Below, one piece after another: positions 6,709 to 6,882 of a stretch of DNA of 6,882 bases. Where the stretch lies: assembly GCA_027489835.1 (NCBI GenBank), contig JAIXZF010000174.1:1-6882 (forward strand). Direction: 5' to 3'. The notes beneath the pieces are model-generated. The model saw nothing but the letters and a program-made list of their open reading frames with translations, made no database searches and was not told the origin of the DNA. Every line of letters begins with the position of its first letter. Positions within the stretch are counted from its first letter, which is position 1. Both the position numbers and the translations under genes were made by a program. This DNA is from Hyphomicrobiales bacterium (lineage in GTDB: Bacteria > Pseudomonadota > Alphaproteobacteria > Rhizobiales > Beijerinckiaceae).

Positions 6709-6712
6709 CTCC
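6709..6712 (-). promoter_or_regulatory. Ribosome binding site of the aldolase gene
   Basis: GGAG on the minus strand lies 8 bases before the ATG at 6700. It decides against a TTG at 6790 that would add 30 arginine- and proline-rich residues. Confidence 0.65.
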
Positions 6713-6762
6713 GGACAAGCGCCGTGGCTGAGGCCGCCGCGGCAAGGGACGAGGATGGCTGC

Positions 6763-6790
6763 GATATAGCGCAGCTTGGGTCCTGACCAA
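6763..6790 (-). promoter_or_regulatory. Candidate sigma70 promoter of the aldolase operon
   Basis: On the minus strand, TTGGTC (6790-6785) and TATATC (6768-6763) are separated by 16 bp. This is one of the few AT-containing stretches of the window and sits 63 bases or more upstream of the aldolase ATG, which would give a leader of roughly 55 bases. The match to TTGACA/TATAAT is partial, so this is a plausible rather than firm call. Confidence 0.35.
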
Positions 6791-6820
6791 ACCCCGTTCG
6801 GGCCCGCTTTGATCCTGACC
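6774..6820. repeat. Pair of 15-bp direct repeats upstream of the aldolase gene
   Basis: GCTTTGATCCTGACC at 6806-6820 and GCTTGGGTCCTGACC at 6774-6788 (plus strand) share 12 of 15 bases, including an exact TCCTGACC core, with a 32-bp period of about three helical turns. The left copy overlaps the putative -35 hexamer. This layout could be a regulator-binding site; no known operator is recognised. Confidence 0.45.
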
Positions 6821-6831
6821 CGCCCGAATGG
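6794..6831 (-). terminator. Terminator-like inverted repeat after pgk
   Basis: CCGTTCGGGC at 6794-6803 and GCCCGAATGG at 6822-6831 are complementary over 9 of 10 positions, with an 18-base loop. In the minus-strand transcript the stem starts 22 bases after the pgk stop and is followed by GGTTTGG, a weak U-run. It could be a weak terminator, a processing site that protects the pgk 3' end, or an operator-like palindrome. Confidence 0.4.
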
Positions 6832-6853
6832 ATAATGCGCGCCGCCTGGCCGC

Positions 6854-6882
6854 TCAGCGCCCCAGCGCCTCGACGCCCGGCA
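6854..6882 (-). CDS. pgk: Probable phosphoglycerate kinase, last codons only
   Basis: The minus-strand frame entering from the right edge reads PGVEALGR and then TGA at 6856-6854. A tail of the form LPGVEAL is a usual C-terminus of bacterial phosphoglycerate kinases, and pgk directly upstream of the aldolase gene is a frequent order in alphaproteobacteria. Only eight full codons are visible, so the call rests on this short match plus context. The enzyme transfers phosphate between 1,3-bisphosphoglycerate and ADP in the same pathway as the aldolase. Confidence 0.6.

Noticed and set aside
5693..6769. A 358-codon plus-strand open frame opposite the aldolase gene
   Set aside because: It is a shadow of a highly conserved enzyme; the His/Leu/Asp-rich product reflects the complement of aldolase codons.
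6701..6790. A 30-residue N-terminal extension of the aldolase from a TTG codon
   Set aside because: The extension is Arg/Pro-rich, covers the likely promoter, and the ATG at 6700 has a well-spaced GGAG and the family N-terminus.

Overview
The window is very GC-rich, densely coded chromosomal DNA with short gaps, ATGA overlaps and codons strongly biased to G/C at the third position. Protein content suggests an alphaproteobacterium of the Hyphomicrobiales (Rhizobiales), perhaps a Bosea- or Chelatococcus-like or methylobacterial relative. That placement rests on remembered protein sequences and gene order, not on a search. No mobile element, CRISPR array, tRNA or rRNA is visible.

Left block, plus strand (1-1319): the 3' part of a Ppx/GppA-family phosphatase gene runs by a 4-base ATGA overlap into rlmE, the 23S rRNA 2'-O-methyltransferase gene. 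This pair joins a stringent-response/polyphosphate-type enzyme to ribosome maturation.

Right block, minus strand (1327-6882), read in transcription order from the right edge: the last codons of a probable phosphoglycerate kinase gene (pgk); a 153-bp gap with a terminator-like inverted repeat and a plausible sigma70 promoter; a Calvin-type class II fructose-bisphosphate aldolase; a small MmcQ/YjbR-family protein 8 bp later; a 92-bp gap; a BenE-type benzoate/H+ symporter; a divergent thiamine-phosphate-synthase-fold (TENI/ThiE) protein; a secreted Sel1-repeat protein overlapping it by ATGA; and an inositol-monophosphatase (SuhB-type) protein. Spacing suggests one operon or a few overlapping transcripts starting upstream of the aldolase. 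The two blocks converge with only 7 bp between stop codons.

Most of this is ordinary housekeeping DNA. The points most worth a second look are: the ThiE-fold protein, which keeps the fold signatures but lacks the recognisable ThiE catalytic residues; the benzoate transporter placed inside a central-carbon gene string with no benzoate catabolic genes in view; and paired 15-bp direct repeats in the aldolase promoter region, one in the loop of the pgk-side hairpin and one over the putative -35 element. I found no convincing new multi-gene system.
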